Assembly: GCA_016699755.1 (NCBI GenBank)
Contig: CP065009.1
Location: forward strand, 124,001 to 188,000
Length of the DNA: 64,000 bases
Reading direction: 5' to 3'
Origin: Candidatus Peregrinibacteria bacterium
GTDB taxonomy: Bacteria; Patescibacteriota; Gracilibacteria; CAIRYL01; GCA-016699755
Part shown: positions 9,122 to 18,151 of the stretch, piece by piece
Numbering within the stretch: position 1 is the first letter of the stretch
Layout: each line of letters begins with the position of its first letter
Position numbers and translations under genes: made by a program
Notes under the pieces: generated by a model
The model's database searches: none
Seen by the model: only the letters and a program-made list of their open reading frames with translations
Told to the model about the DNA's origin: nothing

Positions 9122-10241
9122 ATGGAGAGAGTACTTGTTATTGCATGCATGCCCCTCTACGCTGGGAAGGGCTCTAGTCTCAGGGCAATGAAGGCAATTG
9201 AGGTGCTTTCTCAAAAATATGAAGTTGATGTGGTGTGTTATGCCACAGGAAAGGAAAACCCCCGTGAGGGGGTTTCTTTTTTTCGAACACCAAAATTTTT
9301 TAAACCAAATCTCAGACCTTTTCAGATATCTTTCTTTCGAATTATTTTGGATTTTTTTGTTCTGATGAGGGCTTTTTCTCTTTTGTGTACTCGTCATTAT
9401 AGCGTCATACATGCTGAAGATTTTGAGGCGGCATGCATTGCTCGTGTTCTCGTGTTCTTTCGTTTGCAAAAAAAAATGGTATACAACCTTCATAATCGTA
9501 TATCCGATAATCTTGGTGTGAGTTTAAAGAAAGATAGAGGGATTTTTACATTCCTTCTTCTCCGTATAGAAAAAAGTATTATCCAAAAATCAGATCTCAT
9601 TGTTTGTAATTGGAAGCGATATCAAGAAGATAATGATTTTGCTTTTGGGGAAAAAAATATTATGGTACGACAGTATTTCTCTTCAAGAAAAGGAGCCATT
9701 TCTCCCTTCTTATTTTCCAAAGCACTATCTCTTGTATTCAGGAAATACACTTGGTTATCAGGGGGTATTTGAGTTCCTTGTCCAAACACAAAATGCCTCT
9801 TTCGCTTTGCCACTTGTTATTGTTGGGAAAGCTGATGAAGCTCTTCGCAAGAATGTCTCTCATTTGGAGCGAGAAGGGAAGGTTTTTTTTCTCGGAGAAA
9901 AAACTATTGAAGAGACAAATATTCTCATAAAAAAATCATTTTTTTGTATTCTCCCAAGGCTTACGGTCTGTTCCAGTATGAAAGTTCTTCATTATTTTTC
10001 GAATGATAAACCAGTGTTTGCCAAAAATATTCCCTATAATAATGAATGTATTGTTCACGAAAAAAATGGAATCCTTTATGATTCTCCTTCCGAACTTCTT
10101 GCCTTTTATGAAAAGGCAGTGACGAATAGGTCGTTTTATAAAAGTCTTTCTGTGGGGGCTGCTATTACCGGAAAAAATATTCGTGATAATTGGCTTCAAA
10201 ATGATTTTATCCAAGCGTATGGGAATACGATTCAAAAGTAG
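9122..10241 (+). pseudogene. GT4-type glycosyltransferase, broken by a +1 frameshift
   Basis: Two overlapping reading frames together make one glycosyltransferase of about 372 residues. The first frame from ATG 9122 gives the N-terminal Rossmann half (ERVLVIACMPLYAGKGSSLR, RAMKAIEVLSQKYEVDVVC) and stops at 9772. The second frame supplies the C-terminal half (HYLLYSGNTLGYQGVFEFL, PLVIVGKADEALRKN, PVFAKNIPYNNECIVHEKNG) and ends at 10241. The total span is 1120 bp, one base too long for a single frame. The A7 run at 9651-9657 is the likeliest site of the extra base. It follows the subtilisin gene by 14 bp and overlaps the next glycosyltransferase. It could be true decay, a phase-variable tract or a sequencing error. 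It probably acted on surface glycan. Confidence 0.82.
9255..9283 (+). terminator. Strong intrinsic terminator-like hairpin inside a coding region
   Basis: AAACCCCC, loop GTGA, GGGGGTTT, then CTTTTTTTC: an 8-bp stem with a tetraloop and a T7 tract, the textbook Rho-independent form. It lies about 150 bp after the subtilisin stop but within codons 45-54 of the following glycosyltransferase, where it also encodes sensible protein sequence. It could end most transcripts of the protease gene and let the polysaccharide genes be read only when ribosomes cover it. Confidence 0.75.
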
Positions 10242-11331
10242 CAATGAACACCATATACTTCATCTTATTGACAAAGAGGGAGTTGGCGGAGTTGAGATCC
10301 TTGTGCAAAATCTTGCAGAGTCTTTTTCTTCCATCAGGTGTTCATATCTTTTTTTGAGGTCATCAAAAAAAACAACTGAAAATATTTTTCGAAAACATTT
10401 TTATAAGTGGAGTATCTCCCCCTTCTTCTTCTTGATTTTCTTTTTGAGACGAGAAAATATCCATCTTGTCCATACGCATCATCGAAAAGGATTCTATCTT
10501 ATGTGTCTTATAAGCCTTTTTCTCAGCTATATTGTGTTTGTTCATCATGAGCACGGGGATGTTTTGCAAAAACAAAATACTTTCTATCGTTTCTTTTTAC
10601 TTCTTTTTCAGAAGAGGATCTCTCGAATTATTGCTGTTTCCACTCCTCTTCAGGAAGAAATACAAAAGATAGTTCCTCATGTACATTGTGATGTTCTTTT
10701 AAACCCTCTCTTGTCTCAGAAAGGTAACATTTCTTTGGATGATCAAATGATACTCAAAGAAATAGAGGGTATTAAAAAGACGACACCGTTTCTTATTGGA
10801 TATTTTGGAAGGATAGAGTTAGTGAAGCGGCTTGACGTTCTTTTGCATGCACTTTCGCTTCTTTCGCTTCCTCGTGATGCTTGGAGGGCTGTTTTTTTGG
10901 GAGAAGGAAAGCAAAAAAAATTTCTGCAAAAGCTTTGCTCTCAAAAGAATCTTTCTAAAAATGTCTCATTTCTTCCTTCTATCTCGTCTCATGCTTGCCA
11001 AACAGCATATTCATTTCTTGATGTTTCGGTACTCTGTTCCGAATTTGAAGGTCTCTCTCTTTTTCTTCTGGAATCTCTGCAAAATGAAATTTCGGTTATC
11101 ATCTCTGATGTTCCGGCTCCGAATGCTTATATTTCGCATGAAAAAAATGGTCTTCTTTATCCATTTGGTGATGCGAAAGCACTTTCACTTCTTATCGAAA
11201 AACTATTTCATAATTTCGTATTGCGTCACAAAATAGCAAAATCTGGACGTCTCTTTGCTGAAAAGACATTTCCAAGTCAAGATGAGTACAATGCTCATCT
11301 TGAAAAGATATATCTTGAAGTTCTCTCGTGA
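10219..11331 (+). CDS. GT4-family glycosyltransferase
   Basis: Cytoplasmic GT-B fold glycosyltransferase of about 370 residues, probably building a surface polysaccharide. The N-terminal half has HILHLIDKEGVGGVEILVQN, the GG-loop region for acceptor and donor positioning. The C-terminal half has FLIGYFGRIELVKRLDVLL, AVFLGEGKQKKFL and the nucleotide-sugar EX7E-like region SEFEGLSLFLLESLQNE. I chose the ATG at 10219; an in-frame GTG at 10183 would add 12 residues within the preceding gene. It overlaps the broken glycosyltransferase by 23 bp, and its stop overlaps the next gene (GTGA), so the three are one operon. Sugar specificity cannot be told. Confidence 0.88.
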   Translation: MGIRFKSSNEHHILHLIDKEGVGGVEILVQNLAESFSSIRCSYLFLRSSKKTTENIFRKHFYKWSISPFFFLIFFLRRENIHLVHTHHRKGFYLMCLISLFLSYIVFVHHEHGDVLQKQNTFYRFFLLLFQKRISRIIAVSTPLQEEIQKIVPHVHCDVLLNPLLSQKGNISLDDQMILKEIEGIKKTTPFLIGYFGRIELVKRLDVLLHALSLLSLPRDAWRAVFLGEGKQKKFLQKLCSQKNLSKNVSFLPSISSHACQTAYSFLDVSVLCSEFEGLSLFLLESLQNEISVIISDVPAPNAYISHEKNGLLYPFGDAKALSLLIEKLFHNFVLRHKIAKSGRLFAEKTFPSQDEYNAHLEKIYLEVLS

Positions 11332-12593
11332 AAAAGAAGATTTTTCAGGAATCGGTGTGGTCATTTTCTTCAAAAGGAGTTGGCATTCTCCTGTTTTTTT
11401 TGAACAGCTCTCTTCTTGCTCATCTTCTTGGAAAAGAAGTTTTTGGACAATGGATAGTACTTTTTTCTCTCTTTTCTCTCTGTCATTTTTTCACACTTTT
11501 TGGAGTAAACGATTATCTCAGGAAAGAATTGGTACAGAGCCACTCAAAAGAATATCGAAAAATCGTCTTCCCTTTTTTTGTTGTTCGAGGGGTAGTTACT
11601 CTTTTTTCGGGTATTCTTCTGTTCTTCTTTGTGGATGGAACATCTATTTTTTCACCGGTATTCATTAGTATTATTTTGACTTTCCTTATTCCTTTTCTTC
11701 TTCTCTACGGAATTCTCGATTTTCTTCATCAAATATTTTTCGGGTTGCACCGTATAAAATATTCCTTCTTTTTGAGCTGTATTGAACAGATATCATTTTT
11801 CTCTTTCCTTTTTTGTTTTTCTTTAATACAAGAGATTACTCTTGAGTCTGTTTTTATATTTCATCTTCTCTCCTTTTTTCTGGCAGTTGTTTTTGGGGCG
11901 TTCTTTTTTTTGTATCAGACACGAGCAGAAAAAAACACGCCACTCCTTCTTTTTGATAGGAAGACATATTTTTCCCTCTTTTTTCACAGTTTTCCCTATT
12001 TTGTAGTGCAAGCAGGAACCTATTTCTTTTCCTATATTGATATTTTGCTTCTTGGGATTGTCGCTTCACCTGTCTATGCCGGAGTGTATGGTATTGCAAA
12101 AAATGTTGTTTCGAAAATCCCCCATATCAACACTGCTCTTTCTCTCTCATTTTCTCCTGTCTTTTCTAATATTGCGAGAAAGGACGCTGGTTTTCAGGAG
12201 AAAAAGAATATTCTCCTCCATTATGTTTTTCTCAATATAATCATTCTTGTATGTATCTCTATAGGGATTCTCTTGTTTTCTGATATTTTTGTTCGTCTCA
12301 TTTGGGGAAATACATACCAAGAGGCATCGTTCTTTTTGCGATTGCTTATCCCCTATATGATATCTTTTTCCTTGCTGTCGTCATTTGGGGCGATTCTTGA
12401 CTACAACAATGCCATAAGAAAAAGAGCGATTATTTACATTTCTTCTTCTGTGCTCTTTCTCCTTCTCTTTTTTGTGTTAAAGGGAAAATTACACGCCATT
12501 CTTATTTCTCTTTCACTCTCTTGTGTTGTGGCAAGCTTTGCTCATTTTATTCTCTTGTTTCAAAAAATATTCAATAAAGATACACAGAACTGA
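11328..12593 (+). CDS. Wzx-like polysaccharide flippase (MOP superfamily)
   Basis: Integral membrane protein of 421 residues with about 12-14 hydrophobic helices. It begins MKKKIFQESVWSFSSKGVGI, typical of polysaccharide transporter (PST/Wzx) proteins. Internal features include the FGQWIVLFSLFSLCHFFTLF region, FSYIDILLLGIVASPVYAGV and GNTYQEASFFLRLLIPYM, all common in this family. It should flip lipid-linked glycan units to the outer face. The GTG start overlaps the upstream glycosyltransferase stop (GTGA). Its 3' end overlaps the convergent GT-C gene by 23 bp. Confidence 0.87.
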   Translation: MKKKIFQESVWSFSSKGVGILLFFLNSSLLAHLLGKEVFGQWIVLFSLFSLCHFFTLFGVNDYLRKELVQSHSKEYRKIVFPFFVVRGVVTLFSGILLFFFVDGTSIFSPVFISIILTFLIPFLLLYGILDFLHQIFFGLHRIKYSFFLSCIEQISFFSFLFCFSLIQEITLESVFIFHLLSFFLAVVFGAFFFLYQTRAEKNTPLLLFDRKTYFSLFFHSFPYFVVQAGTYFFSYIDILLLGIVASPVYAGVYGIAKNVVSKIPHINTALSLSFSPVFSNIARKDAGFQEKKNILLHYVFLNIIILVCISIGILLFSDIFVRLIWGNTYQEASFFLRLLIPYMISFSLLSSFGAILDYNNAIRKRAIIYISSSVLFLLLFFVLKGKLHAILISLSLSCVVASFAHFILLFQKIFNKDTQN

Positions 12594-14391
12594 CACCATC
12601 TGGTGAAAGATAGACTTTATTCATTACATTATTTCGGAAAAATTTTTGGCTCTCTTCTTGAATATGTATGGTATAGAGTGTCTCTATGTTTGCTCCATGA
12701 ACAGTGACCCACACTCTTTTCTTTTGACGTTTTTTTTCTTCTAGAATTTTTAAAAATTCTTTATGCGAAGGAATAATAATGGCTCCAGTGCGAAGATCAA
12801 AATATTCATTTTTTTTCGGGTTTAACAAGGCAAATTCTCGCCACATATTTTTCCATCGATAATTTTCATTGAGTATATAATCTGGCTTTAGATTTGTGTA
12901 GAACGTTGTATAATCCATGGTATTGATCCAGATGTCTCCCTCACGATAATTTGCATTTAAAAATTTGAGAATTGTTTTTGAATCAGTTCGTATTTTTTGA
13001 CTCCAAGTTGATCGAAACGGATTTTGTTCAACGCTGTCTCCATATTGAATATTGATCTGGTTCCAAAAAAAAGGATGCAGAGAAAAAAGGGCAAGAATAG
13101 TGAAGGTAAAAAGCACCATTCTTTGTGGAACATGTTTCTTGACAAGAATTTCAGAAGTAGTGGAGACAGAGAAAAAAGCGAGAATAACAATGAGCGGTTC
13201 GAACAGGAAATAAAGTCGAGGGGCTTTATCAAAGGTGTTTACAATATCGAAAATCCCACTGCTAATGAGAAACGTCAAAAGAAGATAATCATGGAACTGA
13301 GGGGTGTATTTCTGAAATCCTTTTCTTTTTACTATAAAAAATGTTTGAAAAATAAGCGGAGCAAGAATCCAGAAGGGAATATGGTATCTTTGGTAGAAGT
13401 CATAGGCTTCAAAAGTAAGGTTCGAAAAGGAGTTTGCAGGAATATTAAGGAGAAGCCCTTTTCTTTCGGAGGTTTCTATTTGATATTCTTTTTTCGCCCC
13501 TTCTGGAATTTCTTTTTCAAAAAAATAGAGTGGATTTCCGATGATGTATAATACAAAAAAAGGCGCGAGAACAAGAAGAATCTTTGCAAGGGCACGTTTT
13601 TTTCTTTCCTTTGTGTTGTCAAACAAAAATCGGAGTGTTATTGCGGCGAGAATTCCTCCAAAAAGAATATTTCCAAGCTCACTGTTAAGATTGAGAAGAA
13701 AATGAATACCAAAAGAAATGACGAGAAAAATATTCTTTCGTTTCCACACTCCTTGCCAAAGGCTCCATAGACCAACAAGAAAGAGAAAACTATTTAAAGT
13801 ATAAAATCTCGCAAATTGTGCATATTCTATGCTGTACGGAGAAAATGTTAAAAAGATAAGAACAAAAATGGCGATTTTCTTATCAACCTTTTTTGCAAAA
13901 AAATAGGAAATAAAAAGGATTCCAACGCTTAAAAAAACATTTGGAAGTCTGAGCATAAGCTCGTTCTCTCCTCCAAAGTAACAAAATAATGCAACGAGAT
14001 AGTGATAGGGGATTCCTCTCCAGTAATACTCATTTCCAGAGGGGGAGAGGGGAATGCCATTCTCGAGAATGGATTTTACATATGTTCCTGTGAGAAACTC
14101 GTCCCACCAGAGACTCAATTCTCCTAAACGGTAGAAACGAATAAGAAAGGCAAGAAGAATGAGCAATATAACAAATATGGTTTCGCCTTTTTTCCATACT
14201 TCATTTTGGTGAATATCTTTTTCTTGGGAAAAATATTCTCTACATAAAAATATGCAGGCAATAAAAGCTGCAGAGAAAATAGCAAAGAAGTATTCTGGTG
14301 TACTTCCTCGTAGCAAAAAAAATGCAACAGGGATGATCCCAATAAAAAAAAGTGGAATACTTTGAAGAATTGAAAATATTTTAGAATTCAT
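12571..14391 (-). CDS. GT-C-fold membrane glycosyltransferase (PMT/ArnT-like)
   Basis: About 606 residues with roughly a dozen membrane helices and a soluble C-terminal domain. The first outer loop carries RLGELSLWWDEFLTGTYV, whose Asp-Glu pair matches the metal and lipid-phosphate sugar site of PMT/ArnT-type enzymes. Such enzymes move sugars from polyprenyl-phosphate to outer-face acceptors. I take the ATG at 14391 (MNSKIF); an ATG at 14406 would add five residues. The start overlaps the stop of the upstream anchored protein by 11 bp, so the two are coupled. The 3' end runs into the convergent flippase gene. Acceptor unknown. Confidence 0.82.
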   Translation of the reverse strand: MNSKIFSILQSIPLFFIGIIPVAFFLLRGSTPEYFFAIFSAAFIACIFLCREYFSQEKDIHQNEVWKKGETIFVILLILLAFLIRFYRLGELSLWWDEFLTGTYVKSILENGIPLSPSGNEYYWRGIPYHYLVALFCYFGGENELMLRLPNVFLSVGILFISYFFAKKVDKKIAIFVLIFLTFSPYSIEYAQFARFYTLNSFLFLVGLWSLWQGVWKRKNIFLVISFGIHFLLNLNSELGNILFGGILAAITLRFLFDNTKERKKRALAKILLVLAPFFVLYIIGNPLYFFEKEIPEGAKKEYQIETSERKGLLLNIPANSFSNLTFEAYDFYQRYHIPFWILAPLIFQTFFIVKRKGFQKYTPQFHDYLLLTFLISSGIFDIVNTFDKAPRLYFLFEPLIVILAFFSVSTTSEILVKKHVPQRMVLFTFTILALFSLHPFFWNQINIQYGDSVEQNPFRSTWSQKIRTDSKTILKFLNANYREGDIWINTMDYTTFYTNLKPDYILNENYRWKNMWREFALLNPKKNEYFDLRTGAIIIPSHKEFLKILEEKKRQKKRVWVTVHGANIETLYTIHIQEESQKFFRNNVMNKVYLSPDGVSSVYLY

Positions 14392-16042
14392 TTTCAAATG
14401 GAACATCCTCTTTGCGAAGTGTGATTTTTAGAGAATCAATTCGTATTGAGCTTCGATATCCCTCAAGGGATTTTGCTGAAAGACGAAGGAGAAGTTTTTT
14501 CCCGTCATTTTTATCGTTCTCATGCTTCTTCCATGCGAGTTTCACTCTTCCCTTTTTATATGGAGTGAGAATGTAGGAAATATTGCTCATTTTTGCAATA
14601 TCAAACGGAATAGTGGCGTAGGGGGCGGTCTCAAAAATTCCTTCTGGTGTCATGGCAAAACCATTTTCTTCGGAGGAAATAAGGAGGTCATTTTTGGCAA
14701 TATATATTTCGTTTATGGGTTTTTCGAGAGAGATTTGTGTTGCCTCAAGAAAGGATATTTTTTTGCTCTCATCGTTCACCAGAATGTTTTGTTCTGAATA
14801 GTCATGAGCGGCTTTTGCAGATATTTCTCCAGACAGTGAGTAGAGGGTAATCGGCTTTGTTATTATATTTTTTGCGACATCATTGTCGCGGTCAGCGATA
14901 TGTATGCCATTCATTTGAACATATTTGGTATTTAAAAATAAGTTTCGAATGACTGCATCGCTTCCGTCTCCAATATAGCGAAATTGAATAGTGTACATTG
15001 TTGGTTGTTTTTCTTTGGGTGCCTCTATCTTTTGCATGTAGCTTTGGATATTGGTCATTCTATCATTTTCAGTGTCTCCATCGTCAGAAAGAATATCATA
15101 AAAAATAATGCCATTCTGGTCTGATATTTTTATTTCATATATATCCTCTCCTTTGTATATATTTAGATCCTGTTTATCGAAATATATCTCTAAATCACTA
15201 TCTGTAAGAACACTTATAGTGGCATCTCCTCGAAGGGAATAGGGGATGCGGGTGACATTTGATTCCAAGATATTTTGTTCTTTTTCGTATCCAACAGGAA
15301 CTCCCACTTTCATTATTGGTACTTCATTCTTTTGTTTTTTTGGAGCTAAGTTTTTTTGAAAGTTATACTTTTGAGGCAGAATATAATCTAGCGTAGCAAT
15401 TTGAGGCACTGCTTTTTCTTTGATGATAGGGTTTCCAAAATCGTCAATCTTAATAGCTTTTGTCACATTTTTTTTGGGTGGATTCTCCAAAAATTCTTGA
15501 ACGCTTTTATACTGTTTTCCTGCTTTTCCTGCTTCATCATCTTTTGTTTTTTGAAGCAATGTTAGCCCCAATTCTTTATCGAAAATACTTTTCCAATTTC
15601 CCCCCAAATACTTCTGAAAATCATTGAGATATTGATGGTCAAGAGCGTGGCATGTCCAATCAAACACTGGTTCATTGAGAACAATATCTTGTTGTTCTCG
15701 AAGACACGCTTCGAGCACTGGGGTATCAGGATTTTCAAATTCCGCTTCCACAACAACCGAATTGTAATCATCAATATTTTTCGGTGCATCAAGAGTAATT
15801 TCTACTGCATCTTTGGTCATAACATATTTCTCAATCTCGGCGATGGTTCCATCTTCTCGTGGTTCCAGAGAATATTGCTTCATAAGACCATTTATTTGAA
15901 CATTTTTTGTATTTATATTGTCTTGGAAGTTTATTTCGTACGTAATGTTTTGATGGAGGAAAAATGCGAGCGAAAAAACGCCGAAGGCTCCTATAAGGAG
16001 TACTATCGTGAAGAAAAAAAAGTGGTTTTTGGTACATTGCAT
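14381..16042 (-). CDS. Unrecognised membrane-anchored extracytoplasmic protein
   Basis: 553 residues with one N-terminal membrane helix (about 8-30, FFFFTIVLLIGAFGVFSLAF) followed by a large soluble region. The soluble part is rich in short beta-like stretches and Asp/Lys/Asn, with YILTPYKKGRVKLAWKKH near the C-terminus. I do not recognise a family. The repeated pattern of roughly 100-150-residue stretches such as VVVEAEFENPDTPVLEA and YTIQFRYIGDGSDAVIRN suggests beta-sandwich domains, perhaps carbohydrate-binding. It is coupled by overlap to the GT-C glycosyltransferase downstream, so a role as its outer-face partner or acceptor is a reasonable inference. Confidence 0.75.
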   Translation of the reverse strand: MQCTKNHFFFFTIVLLIGAFGVFSLAFFLHQNITYEINFQDNINTKNVQINGLMKQYSLEPREDGTIAEIEKYVMTKDAVEITLDAPKNIDDYNSVVVEAEFENPDTPVLEACLREQQDIVLNEPVFDWTCHALDHQYLNDFQKYLGGNWKSIFDKELGLTLLQKTKDDEAGKAGKQYKSVQEFLENPPKKNVTKAIKIDDFGNPIIKEKAVPQIATLDYILPQKYNFQKNLAPKKQKNEVPIMKVGVPVGYEKEQNILESNVTRIPYSLRGDATISVLTDSDLEIYFDKQDLNIYKGEDIYEIKISDQNGIIFYDILSDDGDTENDRMTNIQSYMQKIEAPKEKQPTMYTIQFRYIGDGSDAVIRNLFLNTKYVQMNGIHIADRDNDVAKNIITKPITLYSLSGEISAKAAHDYSEQNILVNDESKKISFLEATQISLEKPINEIYIAKNDLLISSEENGFAMTPEGIFETAPYATIPFDIAKMSNISYILTPYKKGRVKLAWKKHENDKNDGKKLLLRLSAKSLEGYRSSIRIDSLKITLRKEDVPFENEF

Positions 16043-16250
16043 TTGCTCTTTTGAAAAGGAGTAGAATTTTTATCAGTTGTTCTTTTTACCATGTCATTTT
16101 CTTTTTGTAAAATTTTGTTTTTAATTTCTATGACAAAAGTAATTTTTGGCTTTGATGTTGATCTCGGACGTGTAAATCAAAACAAAAACTCTAATTTAGA
16201 GCGAGGAGAATCCGAGGGAAAAGGGGAAGAAAAGAAGGGGAGTAGTATAA

Positions 16251-16278
16251 GAAAAACACCTCTTGTAGAAGAGGTGTT
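16251..16278 (-). terminator. Rho-independent terminator after rplK
   Basis: Read on the minus strand: ACACCTCTTC, loop TA, AAGAGGTGT followed by TTTTCTTA; stem arms at 16255-16264 and 16269-16278. It lies 30 bp past the rplK stop and closes the secE-nusG-rplK transcript. Confidence 0.88.
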
Positions 16279-16307
16279 GTATTGTTCAAATGAAAAAATA
16301 TTTTTCG

Positions 16308-16733
16308 TTACGCTTCTACCTTAATTCCCATTGATCGAGCGGTTCCGCCAATAATTTTCACAGCGGCATCCATATTGTTGGCATTGAGATCTTTCATTTT
16401 CGTGGTGGCAATTTCTTCAAGCTGAGCTCGGGAAATGGTTCCAATTTTATCGAGATGAGGCTTTGGACTCCCCGATTGTTTTCCGAGTGCTTTTTTGAGA
16501 AGAATTGCTGCAGGAGGGGATTTAACAATAAATGTAAAACTTCGGTCTTCATAAACCGTAATGACTACCGAAACCACAGTATCACCCATTTCTCGTGTTT
16601 TCTCATTGAATTGGGTACAAAAATCTTGAATGGGCACTCCTGCCGATCCAAGTGCGGGTCCCACTGGTGGTGCAGGATTCGCTTTTCCTGCTGGAACTTG
16701 AAGTTTGACTATTTTTGTGACTTTCTTCGCCAT
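16308..16733 (-). CDS. rplK: 50S ribosomal protein L11
   Basis: 141 residues, full family length. L11 binds 23S rRNA in the GTPase-associated centre. The N-terminal KLQVPAGKANPAPPVGPALG block and C-terminal AAVKIIGGTARSMGI block are diagnostic. It overlaps the upstream unknown gene (TAATG). A terminator follows directly, so the usual partner rplA (L1) is not next to it; some CPR lineages are reported to lack L1, but absence here shows only that it is not adjacent. Confidence 0.97.
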   Translation of the reverse strand: MAKKVTKIVKLQVPAGKANPAPPVGPALGSAGVPIQDFCTQFNEKTREMGDTVVSVVITVYEDRSFTFIVKSPPAAILLKKALGKQSGSPKPHLDKIGTISRAQLEEIATTKMKDLNANNMDAAVKIIGGTARSMGIKVEA

Positions 16734-17371
16734 TATTGAAAAAAGAGAGGAAAAATGTTCGATTTCATCAGGGCATCATGGTAACTCCTTTGATATTGAA
16801 AGGCAAGCACTTTTCTATCGGAACGCGCTACCATAAAAACCGTATCGGGGAAAGTAATAGTGTCATTGAGGTAGAAATTCGCTTTTCCTACCGTATTTTG
16901 TGGTTCGGAGAGGGAAACTTTTGCATTTAAGTTCTTTGGAAGAGCACCATCAATCTTTGCTCGAACGAGAGAGAAGAGGCGTCCTGCGCTCATAGATTCA
17001 GTTGGAATAACGCGACTCACCTGACCTATTTTTTCTCCATTCCACAAAAATGGAAAGGTAACAACAAGAAAACCGTCTCGTTCTGGCTGAACCGAAGCAT
17101 GCTGAAAGAGGGCAGAATGACGATTCCCCATCTCAAGAGAAGCACCCTTTGATTCAAGCTGAGCAACGGAGAAATATTGCTTTGGATCCACTCCTTTAAC
17201 AACAGGCGTTTCACCATCCTTATTTTCCTCAGAAACGGCATATTGACTTTCTTCTTGCGGAAGAAGAGCCACCTCCGCTCGATCAAGAGTTTCTGGGCGA
17301 ACCACAATTTCGAGGGAAACAACGGCGAGTGCTACCCCTAAAACACCGGAAGCAACGAGGAGAGTCCGCAT
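16733..17371 (-). CDS. Unknown single-pass membrane protein between nusG and rplK
   Basis: 212 residues from the ATG at 17371, ten bases after nusG; longer in-frame starts lie inside nusG and are rejected. One N-terminal membrane helix (about 3-24, LLVASGVLGVALAVVSLEIV) anchors an extracytoplasmic domain. That domain contains FLVVTFPFLWNGEKIGQVSR and VFMVARSDRKVLAFQYQRSY. I do not recognise the family. Its stop overlaps the rplK start, so it is translated with the transcription/ribosome genes. Being wedged into a conserved secE-nusG-rplK order suggests lineage-specific acquisition, possibly with a role in the cell envelope tied to growth. Confidence 0.8.
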   Translation of the reverse strand: MRTLLVASGVLGVALAVVSLEIVVRPETLDRAEVALLPQEESQYAVSEENKDGETPVVKGVDPKQYFSVAQLESKGASLEMGNRHSALFQHASVQPERDGFLVVTFPFLWNGEKIGQVSRVIPTESMSAGRLFSLVRAKIDGALPKNLNAKVSLSEPQNTVGKANFYLNDTITFPDTVFMVARSDRKVLAFQYQRSYHDALMKSNIFPLFFQ

Positions 17372-17381
17372 GAAAAAAGTG

Positions 17382-17969
17382 TTATTTCTTTTGAATCTGA
17401 GAAAAAGAGAGCTCCATGGGGGTTTCGCGTTCAAAGAGTGTAACAAGGACGCGAAGCTTTCCTTTTTCGGGATATACCTCGCTGACAACACCCTCATGAG
17501 TGGCGAATGGTCCATCGATAATTTTCACGATATCGCCTTTTCCAAAGTCTGCTTTGTACTTTGGTTCATTAACTCCCATTCGTTTTCGTACAAGTCCAAA
17601 TTCCTCAGGAGTAACGGGAACTGGAATATTTCCCGATCCAACAAAACCGGTGACGTTTGGTGTATTCCGCACAACATACCAACTCTCATCTGTAACAACC
17701 ATGCTGACGAGCACGTATCCTGGGAAAATACATTTTTTGCGTTGGACAGGTTTTCCTTTTCGCAAAATAACTTCGGTTTCTTTTGGAACAACAATTTCAA
17801 AGATTTTTCCTTGCATATTCATCGACTCAATTCTCTGCTCTAGCGCATTTTTTACGGAATCTTCATATCCAGAGTAGGTATGAATTACATACCAATTCCG
17901 TCCTGCTTTGGAATCTTGACGACCAGCAGATTCTTCTGTTGCTGTTTTGATAATGGTATCTTCTGACAT
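17382..17969 (-). CDS. nusG: Transcription termination/antitermination factor NusG
   Basis: 195 residues. The NGN domain begins NWYVIHTYSGYEDSVKNAL after a 23-residue Ser/Thr/Glu-rich extension, with IFPGYVLVSMVVTDESWYVV further on. The C-terminal KOW domain has GDIVKIIDGPFATHEGVVSE. NusG binds RNA polymerase and couples it to Rho or ribosomal S10. Five bases separate it from secE, the standard bacterial order. Confidence 0.97.
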   Translation of the reverse strand: MSEDTIIKTATEESAGRQDSKAGRNWYVIHTYSGYEDSVKNALEQRIESMNMQGKIFEIVVPKETEVILRKGKPVQRKKCIFPGYVLVSMVVTDESWYVVRNTPNVTGFVGSGNIPVPVTPEEFGLVRKRMGVNEPKYKADFGKGDIVKIIDGPFATHEGVVSEVYPEKGKLRVLVTLFERETPMELSFSQIQKK

Positions 17970-17974
17970 ACGTA

Positions 17975-18151
17975 CTAAAGAGAGAGAATAACTTTGCTGA
18001 GAACCAAGTCCACAAGACCAATGATGATGGCGCTTGATCCAACAAAGATAGCGGCAACAATGCTAATGCGCATGGCATGATTTTTGGTAGGCCACTGAAC
18101 CTGTCGAAGCTCATGAATAGCCTCCTGAAGGTATTTTTTAACGGAATTCAC
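17975..18151 (-). CDS. secE: Preprotein translocase subunit SecE
   Basis: Short protein of 58 residues, translated from GTG at 18151. It shows the SecE amphipathic helix and hinge, YLQEAIHELRQVQWPTK, where the W-P-T is typical. One membrane helix follows (ISIVAAIFVGSSAIIIGLVDLV). The minimal single-helix form is usual outside enterobacteria. It forms the SecYEG channel and pairs functionally with secA elsewhere in this window. Position directly before nusG supports the call. Confidence 0.95.
   Translation of the reverse strand: MNSVKKYLQEAIHELRQVQWPTKNHAMRISIVAAIFVGSSAIIIGLVDLVLSKVILSL

Noticed and set aside
10183..10218. GTG start for the second glycosyltransferase
   Set aside because: It only adds an unconserved stretch within the preceding gene; the ATG at 10219 is closer to the conserved core.
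16091..16324. 77-codon plus-strand open frame before rplK
   Set aside because: It runs through the rplK terminator and into the rplK 3' end on the other strand, and its sequence is low in conserved features.
17371..17515. Longer start for the 212-residue protein
   Set aside because: The extra 48 residues lie inside nusG and lack conserved features; the membrane helix starts right at the ATG at 17371.
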